Source of the DNA: Rodentolepis nana
Taxonomy: Eukaryota > Platyhelminthes > Cestoda > Cyclophyllidea > Hymenolepididae
Direction: 5' to 3'
DNA: 13,431 nt
NCBI GenBank assembly: GCA_900617975.1
Contig: UZAE01001415.1
Location: forward strand, 1-13,431
The stretch's first letter is position 1. Each line of letters starts with the position of its first letter. Shown here piece by piece: positions 6,613 through 13,431 of the stretch. The notes beneath the pieces were generated by a model. It was not told the DNA's origin, ran no database searches, and worked only from the letters and a program-made list of their open reading frames with translations. Made by a program: the position numbers and the translations under genes.

Positions 6613-9600
6613 ATGGACCAGCCAATGTTTTCCTGTGCACGTTGTGGGAAAAGTTTTCCTGCCTCCCAGATGTCACGATCTGGGACATATTGTAAGGTTG
6701 GTTTTCTTATATTCTTCAAATTCTCAATTTTTATACAGAATTGCCGTCCACATCACTCATCATTTAAACAGTGTGACTACTGCCGATCGGACTTCAAGCG
6801 TTCCATGTAAATTCAGTGAAAAACTTATAATGGATTAATATTATAGATCAGGGTCACTTTGTCCTCGATGCCAGTCACATAAATCAAAGTATGGCGACCC
6901 AAAGCCATGTTCTATCTGCCAGCTCACAATAGCATTCGGGGGTGCCTTGGTTTGCCAACGCTGTTTGCATTATCGATCCAAATTTGGTGAACCAAGGCAA
7001 TGTGAAAAATGTCTCCAATTGTGTGCTTTTTACAAAGATGAAGTGATTCACCCTCTTGATTTCCACTAATCCGTTTTTAGGCCGCTCGAAATAAGGTTGA
7101 TGGTCAAGTCCTTTGTTGGCTTTGTACATACAATTATAAGGTTGCCAAGTCAAAACAACGTCATGAAAAACGTCATGAAAAGCGTCATTCAAAGCGCAGT
7201 AATTTAGGCGAATCTACCTCCAGGACTCATGACTCGCTAGGGTATTTGTCTGCTCTTCTTAATCCTTAAAAATAAATTTTGGGTTATTGTTTACTGGTTT
7301 TTACGAAATAGCTCTTCAAAGCGTCAACGAACAGAGGAAATACCGAGTCGGACTTCATTGGATCGTTCGGCTAGCGTGTTAACTGATGGGTAACTAATTT
7401 TTATCAATTTGTGTTAACCTTATTGAGGTCAATTCGGGTAATTAAATATTAATCAGCTTTGTTTTTTTCTCCGTTGTTGATTTTTTTATCATTGCTTTGC
7501 TCTGATTTCGGTTACTGTTTTTTCAACTTTGCAATATTCACGTTCTGCTTGTTTTCATTAGCGATAAAACTAGTTTTCTGAATTGTTTGCCATTTCAACT
7601 CGTGAATTCTGCCATTTGTGAGGACAGTTTACTTTTCTGGTTTTTTTTGCCACTGAAAAAGTAACGAACCTTTACTTTTACTATTGATTTGATAAGGCAT
7701 AGATAAATTTCAAAAGCTTTAATTTTATTTTTTCGCTGATCAGTTAGAAAAATCCCCTCTGAGTCCTTTCATCGTCATTTTTCGATTATTTTGTCTTCTC
7801 TGGCTGTGCTGTGCCTGTGTTCCTGGAGTTATTGGCATTATTGTTAAGTAGAAGTTCGTGTACCTTTTTTCTGCTAACTTTAGTGATTAGAAATCACTTA
7901 TTTGAAATAACTTTTCTGTGTTTTATTTACATAAATTTACTTTTCTGGAGCTTTATAGATTTCATTTGCTCATCTTCACTCTACTAGAATTACTAAGGCT
8001 TCCTTTAAAATTTTGCTTAAATTGACTTTATATTAATCCCTTCGACTAACACAATCCTCGCAGTAGTACACAATAGTTTGGTTTTTTATAAGAGGTGGGG
8101 GGGGGGGGGGGGGAGGGTAGATTTGGGGCTCAAAGCAACTGATCCAGTTTAACTGAATATCAAACAAATAATAACGGGGTCAGAGGATGCTGAGGGCCAC
8201 GTTGAGATCTTCACGAATCTTCCTTTGTTTGCTTTTGGTTCGGGTTACAACGTATAGAATTAATAGTTCTTACTACTAAACCCCAAGTGTTGTTAGTATC
8301 CAGTGCATTTTAATGGTTGGTCTTGTCACTTTAATTGGTTTTTTTCTATCATTTGCTTGAAAAGTATAATGACCTTACTTGATACTGATTAGCCTATAGT
8401 ATTTACATTGCATTAACAGTGGAATAGGATAAGGTAAAATATGCTGTGCCTAATTTTCTCACTTAATAAGCATATTTAGTGTAATTAATTTATCGCCTCA
8501 CTGGTTGCGCTTTAGGAAGAATGCATCACGATCTTCCAGTTTAGCTTTTGCCCCCACCACTTACTTGACTTGGAAGCTCTATCTATTTGCACTCAGGAAA
8601 GGCTGAACTTTAAACCACATCTGTCCGTAATCCTCTCTCTCTTTCTCTTGAAGTACCTGCAAGGTATGGTAAAATGTAACGTAGTGAGCTTAGGAATTGT
8701 CATTGATCCTGCCTTATTCTACTTTTCGAATCCCCGCTAATGCTCTCTAGAACAGCACTTTCGAATTTGCTTCGTTGAATTGATGTGGTATGTTTTTTTT
8801 CTCTTTACGTTTAGTGGCCAGTCTTCATCCACTAAAGGGTCCAAATCATTGCTTCGTATTGAAAAGCTGTTACTTGATGCCGCAAAGCGTATAAAAAGTT
8901 CACGTGAAATAACGCCGTCCCTAACGTAATCTCGTTTACTGTCAAGGGTTAACCAGCTATGATATTTTACTTTTTTTTTCTTTTACCTATTGCGTTTGCT
9001 TCCTTTGACCTGCGCTAATGTTTCACGAGAGGTCGATTTGGTTTGTGCTGGTTTGGCTATGCTAATCAGTCAGTCCCGTCATCATATTTATAATGTGGTG
9101 GTAGGGCTGCTCAGTGGTAAGGAGGAACCGGACTGTCACATCTTTTATTACCAGGACTTGGTTAGTGTAGTTTGGCGATGCCGGTCACTGGTTTTGTTTG
9201 GATGGACCTCGGACCCGTCATCTCTAACTTTGCGGTAGATCACATTCATTGCTGGAAAATAAGCGCTCTAGACTTCTTTGTGCGATATGCGGTTTTTATT
9301 TTGTGCATGGTGGTCTGTGGATGCGTTTCTATTATGGTTTGTCACCTAATTGTTCCCTAAAATTTGGGTTTGAGTTCTGCGTTATGCCGCACTTCGATAC
9401 ATCTTTTTTAAGGGATCCATTTTCAAACGCTATAAATATTCCACATTTTGATTTTGTAGCTATAGTGAAGTTAGGGCTATTGTTTTTTTTCACCAATCTT
9501 TTCAAATTCTTTCTATATATGGTCTCCTCTTTTTGCCTTTTTAACAGACCCGTGACTTGCAAGGAAGGCTTAGAGTAAACCCCCTTTAAGCTCTTATTCT

Positions 9601-12229
9601 TTGCTTCAGAATGCTATGATCGGGATCACAATATTTTGCTTTTGATTTCTCTGCAGATACGTCCTTAGTGGCTCACGGTGGGATGAATTCAAATTTATGC
9701 TCTTCTCTAACTTAGCAGAAACTGTACTTACCTCACAAAAGTGCTTTACTAACACAAACCTTTTCGAGGGTTTCATCTAACTTGGGAGAAATTGTTTCGT
9801 TATACTGCCTATTGCAATTCACAGCGTTAGCATGCTTGCTTAATTTTGTAAGTACTGGAGATTCTCTAAGTTCATTTTACTACTCCTTACCTCGGATCAA
9901 AGTTCGTACTTCTATTTCCTTTCACGAGAGATCGGATTACCGTTTGAATGAACTTAAGTGAATTTACTTTAGAGTGCTTGTCACCTATGCTGGCTATATC
10001 TTGGTCTAGGAGAAGTACTATAGAATTCTGCTTTCTCATAGGCTTAATTTTGGAATTCCTTCACTTTAGCTCTTTCTAGCTTTTTACCTTAAGAGCTTTG
10101 GATTTGTATTCTCCTGAGTCGGTGTCGGAACTATCTTTAGCTAACTATTGCACGTTTTCTTATTACTCCCCCTTTACTCATCTTATACCGTCGCTGCACC
10201 CATTGATCAGAATGGCAGACTTTACCAATCAATAGAGAAATGCTTGTCTTGTTAGTGTCACAAGGGAGTCTCTAATCTGTTCAAAATGAACTACAATTTT
10301 TATCGTCTGGTAATAAATCGATTAACTACTATGCTTTTGCGATTAAATCCAAGTCACCTATCAATTCCCCTTAAATAAAGTTCTTGATTTCACAGTCTAG
10401 GTTCCGCATACTCTGACCAGATGGTGACCATAAGCCAACTACAGGATGAGATGCGTAACCTAAAGCGGACACTGGCTCAGAGGGATTCGGAATTGCTAGC
10501 CAAGGACCGTGTGATCGCTGGTCTTCGGGCTGATTTAGGTGATCTTGAGGCTCAGAGACGTGAACGTGAATATAGATCTCAGGTCTTGGCCGAAGAGGAG
10601 ATTGAAAAACTTAAGGTTTGTTTGTTCTATCTCTTTTCCACGAATCGCTATCGTTATTATTATGTTGACTTTTTCTGACTTTCATTACTTGCAGTGAGAG
10701 ATTTATTATTTCAGATTCGATTGTTTCTTCTAATCATACTTTTTAATCTTATTGTCTACTATTTAAAGCTGATACACAGGTAGACCAAGTGTCCAATCTC
10801 TACTCTCCGAGCTTTCGATCGCGTTCCAACGATTTTTAAGAAGGAGATGTCTTTTCCAAAAAGGGCTGACAAAGTATTGATCTTACTTATCTGCCTATTA
10901 AATGCTGAAAAACTGGCAGAAGTGATAAGACAACTTGGTTAAGGAAGGGAACAAACGTTAATTCTGAGCGTGAAACCAAATTTAGTTGTGTCAATTACGC
11001 ATGACATTTTAGTTTTTTTTTTATTTACGAATTTTGTCTCTTGCTCCGCTTGATAGCCCTGATGGTAACTTTATCTTTTTTACCTGGGCGGTTTAATTCA
11101 ATTATTTAATTTGTTTTATTCTTGGCCTCAGAGTGCCTCAGTAGTATTTTAGCTCTTTCCGGCATTCACCGAGGACTCAATTCTTAAACTTTTATCATAA
11201 TTATAACCATTGATAGTCGAAAAATCTCTTTGTGGAATCATCTGCGCATGGAGAACATAATAATAGACCTATAAGCCATGTAACAGGAAAGAGTGCGGTA
11301 TAGAATAGTTAGTTGAGTTCGGCTTCAACAATCTTATCTAATTTGATTTTTGGATGCATCGAATTGTACATTTCATAACCAAGGTTATGATTCCATGGTC
11401 ACTTTCCTAAATTCGCTTTCCTTAATTTTGTCTTTTTTTTGTATGTTCTTGTTCGAGAGGCTCGGGTCCTCTCAACCAATCGATTTTAAAGGTGGTGAAT
11501 CGTGTTACTTTTGTTCTTTTTTTCCTATTTATAGACAAGTTCTAGTAGGTGAGGCTTTTTTAAGTAGTAGTGGCGGAAATAATGAACTCTATTCCCATCC
11601 TCGCTCACCCAGTTAGCGGAACAACCAAATACATTGACTTTGTCTGGTCAATACGTAGGAGGGCAGATTTTGAGGCCTTCACGGGTTTCCCCATACTGCT
11701 ATTGTCTACCTAAGATGAGCTTGAAAATTAATTTTATTATTACGATGCTTTTACTTCTTCCTGTTACTAGGACACCATTCGTGCCTTAAGACGTGAGAAA
11801 GCTGAAATCTTGGCCTCTCGAAATCTTGCGGTGAAACGCCGTCGTGCTATGAACGCTGACGGCCTTTCCCCTCTCAAATTATCACCTCTTCGTCTGCCGC
11901 CAAAATTGTCCACTTCTGCCTCAACACCCCATCTTACTCCAGTTTTAGCTTCGAAGGAAAAATCCAAGACCCCTCTATCAACTCCAAAGAAGGAGCCTAT
12001 CACCCCCTCAAAATCTCCCAAACAGGAGGAGGTGTCTACAGAAGCTACTGAAAGTAAGAAAGTAACATGTTCGCCCTCGAAGTCTCCACGTGAGGTGGGT
12101 CTAGAGTCGGCACCCCATTCGGATAAAGTAAAAAGTGATCATGGAAATGGGAATGGAGAAGCCGGTAAGCGGGATGATCAACTAAATGCCAGCAACCCTG
12201 ACGGTGGTGAAGAAAACCTAAAGTGTTAG
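6613..12229 (+). CDS. FAM76: FAM76 family protein, complete, eight exons
   Basis: Exons 6613-6696, 6739-6806, 6847-7042, 7081-7241, 7312-7389, 8815-8925, 10396-10615 and 11771-12229 join in frame to 458 residues. Residues 1-132 hold eight CxxC pairs (8/11, 27/30, 40/43, 56/59, 72/75, 87/90, 103/106, 128/131), with conserved YGDPKPC, FGEPRQCEKC and VDGQVLCWLC. These match the vertebrate FAM76A/B N-terminus as I recall it and imply zinc binding. Residues 143-155 (RHEKRHEKRHSKR) stand where FAM76B has its poly-His tract. A Ser-rich linker follows, then a coiled coil at about 244-327 starting VTISQLQDEMRNLKR, close to the family's ISQLKEEVMSLKR. KRRR at 328-331 may be a nuclear signal. A tail with ten Ser/Thr-Pro sites completes the protein, making it longer than vertebrate FAM76 (about 340 residues). 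Human FAM76B is a nuclear-speckle protein linked to hnRNPA2B1 and NF-kB control; a nuclear RNA-related role here is inference. ATG 6613 is chosen because it just precedes the first CxxC. A GTG two codons upstream is not needed. Confidence 0.93.
6697..6738 (+). other. FAM76 mini-intron 1 (42 nt)
   Basis: Donor GTTGGT, acceptor TTTTTATACAG. It falls between residues 28 and 29, inside the second CxxC pair (C27-K28 | N29-C30). Its length is a multiple of three and it has no in-frame stop, so retention would insert 14 mostly hydrophobic residues instead of truncating the protein. Homology to FAM76 across the junction supports removal. Confidence 0.85.
6807..6846 (+). other. FAM76 mini-intron 2 (40 nt)
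   Basis: Donor GTAAAT, acceptor TTAATATTATAG. Its removal joins CGTTCCAT to ATCAGGGTC and restores the frame into the fourth CxxC pair. The frame without splicing hits a stop soon after. Confidence 0.85.
7043..7080 (+). other. FAM76 mini-intron 3 (38 nt)
   Basis: Donor GTGATT, acceptor CCGTTTTTAG, phase 0. Splicing joins YKDE to AARNKVDGQVLCWLC, which matches the family order of CAF..., then KVDGKLLCWLC. Unspliced reading meets TAA within the intron. Confidence 0.87.
7242..7311 (+). other. FAM76 intron 4 (70 nt) with internal AATAAA
   Basis: Donor GTATTT, acceptor TTTACGAAATAG. Unspliced reading adds YLSALLNP and stops at TAA 7267-7269. A canonical AATAAA at 7271-7276 and a T/GT-rich stretch follow. 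The splice model is supported by matching phase on both sides. Confidence 0.75.
7390..8814 (+). other. FAM76 intron 5 (1425 nt)
   Basis: Donor GTAACT, acceptor CTTTACGTTTAG. The sense strand is T-rich by eye. It contains a G17 run at 8097-8113 followed by AGGG. I see no nested gene, RNA gene or transposon frame. Confidence 0.75.
8097..8117 (+). repeat. G17 homopolymer run plus AGGG
   Basis: Seventeen consecutive G, then A and GGG, on the sense strand of FAM76 intron 5. It is the longest G run in the window and could form a quadruplex in DNA or in the pre-mRNA. Confidence 0.9.
8926..10395 (+). other. FAM76 intron 6 (1470 nt)
   Basis: Donor GTAATC, acceptor TTGATTTCACAG. Overlapping plus-strand frames at 8990-9578 have no domains. 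The T-rich sense strand lowers stop-codon density, so such frames are expected. A stretch near 9107-9122 resembles a tRNA A box, but no B box follows. I see nothing functional. Confidence 0.72.
10616..11770 (+). other. FAM76 intron 7 (1155 nt)
   Basis: Donor GTTTGT, acceptor TTCCTGTTACTAG, phase 0, between the two exons encoding the coiled coil. A chance plus-strand frame at 11350-11616 has no recognisable content. No repeats or RNA genes are seen. Confidence 0.75.
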
Positions 12230-12460
12230 AAAGTAGTGCTGGGCTTTTGTTTGTATTTTTTATGTACGTGTGTACTCTCTACTACCTGTCCCCCCCCCTT
12301 TTCCGTCTTTTGACCTAAAATCTGCTAATTGTGTCTTCTTTTCTTTTCTCACTCCTTTCCTCTCTCTATCCTTGACTTTTGTGTACTTTTCCTTACCTCT
12401 ATTCGTGTATTTGTATGGTAGGCGTCGTCAGTTTTCTTGTAGCCATTGACGTGCAAAAGC

Positions 12461-12496
12461 ATATATATATCTATGTATTTATATATATATATATAT
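12461..12496. repeat. (TA)n microsatellite, interrupted
   Basis: Two AT-dinucleotide blocks (12461-12470 and about 12480-12496) are separated by CTATGTATTT. The block lies in the presumed FAM76 3' UTR. Confidence 0.9.
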
Positions 12497-12691
12497 TGAC
12501 AGGTCTTTTAAAATTGCGCTGTTTGTTTATTTGATAATTTAGTTATCTCATTGATAATGAAATTCGGTATCCGTGCGTGCGTACCTCAATCTTTCCTTAG
12601 TTCGCGTTTTAACACGTTGAATGTGATGGCTGATTACCCGCTGGTGCGATTATGTTTGGGGTTGCTATAGCGTCAGTGCCTCTGGTATTCA

Positions 12692-12697
12692 ATTAAA
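12692..12697 (+). terminator. Candidate proximal poly(A) signal ATTAAA
   Basis: ATTAAA is the commonest variant signal. It is followed by a T-rich and then GT-rich stretch (TTTTTTATT...TTTGTATTGT) at about 12713-12740, as expected of a cleavage site. Use here would exclude the hairpin pair at 12834-12883 from the mRNA. Confidence 0.4.
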
Positions 12698-12833
12698 AGA
12701 GTTGAACACAAATTTTTTATTATTTCAAGCCTTTGTATTGTATCATCAACAACGACTGTGCTGAAAATGGCAATAATACCACCTTTTGGTGTTCTTTTAA
12801 ATACGACGTATTATTTTTATAAACGACTCGCTC

Positions 12834-12883
12834 GTGGGTCGCTTCGCAGTAGATGGAAATCAGCGACGACCCACTGGTGGGTC
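12834..12883 (+). other. Two overlapping, mutually exclusive hairpins
   Basis: GACCCAC at 12868-12874 can pair with GTGGGTC at 12834-12840. That stem extends through GTGGGTCG..TCGC with GCGACGACCCAC, leaving a two-base bulge and a loop of about 15 nt. The same GACCCAC can instead pair with GTGGGTC at 12877-12883 across a TG centre. The two outer arms belong to a direct repeat, GTGGGTCGCTTCGCA and GTGGGTCATTTCGCA (13 of 15 identical). The location is upstream of the AATAAA signals. Confidence 0.6.
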
Positions 12884-12939
12884 ATTTCGCACTCGCCGTT
12901 TTAACTTGCTTATTAGTCTTTTTTGCATTACCCCTGGGC

Positions 12940-12945
12940 AATAAA
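12940..12945 (+). terminator. Poly(A) signal AATAAA
   Basis: Canonical hexamer about 710 nt after the FAM76 stop. A second AATAAA lies at 12965-12970. Either could serve as the distal end of the transcript. Confidence 0.5.
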
Positions 12946-12964
12946 GAGATATTTCAATTAAGAA

Positions 12965-12970
12965 AATAAA
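12965..12970 (+). terminator. Second distal poly(A) signal AATAAA
   Basis: Canonical hexamer 25 nt after the one at 12940-12945. It is the last one before the retroposon copy at 13054. Confidence 0.4.
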
Positions 12971-13039
12971 GAACTTGAAATGAATTTACGCTTTAACATG
13001 TAATTTTTCGGATTTCACGCGTTCTGATAAGCGCTGGAC

Positions 13040-13053
13040 AATATTTGCACTGG
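13040..13053. repeat. Target-site duplication of repeat copy 3, left
   Basis: AATATTTGCACTGG matches 13380-13393 (AATATTTTCACTGG) at 13 of 14 positions. It directly precedes the 5' end of the element. Confidence 0.65.
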
Positions 13054-13379
13054 TGGGGTGTGCGATAGACTTACCCCCACGTAGTGCACCCTGGGCAACG
13101 TATACTCATACGGCAAAAAAGTCTATTAACTGGCAGTTGACTTCGCACGTCAAACTTCCATCACCCCACTCTACGTCATATTCGACTTCTTCCACCGTAC
13201 TTAGCTCACCTTTTTTCTACATTTGTGTCTGTCTCTTTTACATCTTTGAAACACTCTTCGGTTCACCCTCCCCTCTCGACTTTTTTCACTTTGATGTTCC
13301 TTCCCCTCTGTGAAGCCTGAAGTCAACTAAAGGGCTAATGATAACTTTCAAAACGCTTGCCATTTGATATAAATAAATA
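13054..13379 (+). mobile_element. Dispersed SINE-like retroposon, copy 3 (full length, 326 bp)
   Basis: The 5' end (TGGGGTGTGCGATAGACTTA) is at the same place as in copies 1 and 2. The 3' end is TTTGATATAAAT with an (AAAT)n tail. The flanks are a 14-bp direct repeat (13040-13053 and 13380-13393, one mismatch). Common 5' ends, an A/T-rich short-unit tail and target duplications of this size are hallmarks of target-primed retroposition. Clear polymerase III A and B boxes are not visible. An 86-codon frame at 13053-13313 is partly shared with copy 2 (a GCxIDLPPRxA start), but this follows from DNA identity and does not show coding. The family is not recognised. It differs from an LTR, since the ends are not a convincing TG...CA pair. 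Confidence 0.68.
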
Positions 13380-13393
13380 AATATTTTCACTGG
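13380..13393. repeat. Target-site duplication of repeat copy 3, right
   Basis: AATATTTTCACTGG follows the (AAAT)n tail and matches 13040-13053 with one mismatch. About 40 bp of anonymous sequence then run to the window end. Confidence 0.65.
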
Positions 13394-13431
13394 CTGTGTT
13401 AGCTATGCACATAGGCTATGAAAATGGCAGG

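Larger units (their letters stand above)
12230..12970 (+). other. FAM76 3' UTR and downstream DNA
   Basis: Contains a C9 run (12290-12298), pyrimidine-rich sequence, a (TA)n block (12461-12496), a possible ATTAAA signal (12692-12697), a double hairpin (12834-12883) and two AATAAA signals (12940-12945, 12965-12970). Which signal ends the transcript cannot be decided, so the UTR is somewhere between about 480 and 760 nt long. No coding frame is apparent. Confidence 0.5.

Noticed and set aside
9105..9145. tRNA-like A box (GCTGCTCAGTGGTAAGGAGG)
   Set aside because: No B box follows at a suitable distance and no cloverleaf can be drawn.
8990..9578. Chain of overlapping plus-strand ORFs in FAM76 intron 6
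   Set aside because: They lie in different frames, lack recognisable motifs, and sit in T-rich sense-strand DNA where stop codons are sparse. The flanking exons join in phase without them.
12800..12960. Hammerhead-type ribozyme in the structured region after FAM76
   Set aside because: The conserved CTGATGA and GAAA core is absent; only the hairpins are present.
13053..13313. 86-codon ORF in repeat copy 3 and the related 61-codon ORF in copy 2 (5140-5325, minus)
   Set aside because: The shared GCxIDLPPRxA start reflects DNA identity between repeat copies. The frames diverge after the copy 2 deletion and show no domain.

Overview
The window looks like nuclear DNA of an invertebrate eukaryote, most likely a parasitic flatworm and probably a tapeworm. 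Both protein genes are split by GT-AG introns. Four of the introns are only 38 to 70 nt long. The rest exceed 400 nt and are AT-rich with long G or C runs. There are retroposon insertions with target-site duplications, and no bacterial operon signs. The flatworm placement is inference from intron style and repeat style, not from a marker gene.

Layout. Positions 374-4034 (+) hold the last four exons (235 residues) of a gene that continues upstream of the window. Its C-terminal helical segment resembles the end of ATAD2-type AAA/bromodomain proteins (tentative). Its second intron contains a 5'-truncated LINE copy in antisense (1129-1590) with a 9-bp target duplication. The intron before its first visible exon contains copy 1 of a short dispersed repeat (1-284, minus). 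Positions 4035-6589 are intergenic: a pyrimidine-rich 3' UTR, an unassigned 153-codon minus-strand ORF (4607-5068), an internally deleted repeat copy 2 (5086-5312, minus), then AT-rich DNA. Positions 6613-12229 (+) hold a complete eight-exon FAM76 homologue (458 residues). It has eight CxxC pairs, an Arg/His-rich patch, a Ser-rich linker, a coiled coil and a long Ser/Thr-Pro tail. Positions 12230-13053 are its 3' UTR and downstream DNA, with several poly(A) signals and an unusual pair of overlapping hairpins. Positions 13054-13379 (+) hold copy 3 of the repeat, full length, flanked by a 14-bp direct repeat with one mismatch.

The best-supported result is the FAM76 gene model: every splice phase closes and the protein aligns along its length with the vertebrate family as I remember it. 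The most interesting non-gene signal is the repeat. It appears three times in 13 kb, has retroposon hallmarks, and in antisense carries a consensus 5' splice site (GAG|GTAAGT). Other leads are a possible intronic poly(A) isoform of FAM76, a stop-free 42-nt intron that splits a zinc-binding CxxC pair, and mutually exclusive hairpins near its 3' end. The two genes show no functional link beyond being neighbours in the same direction.
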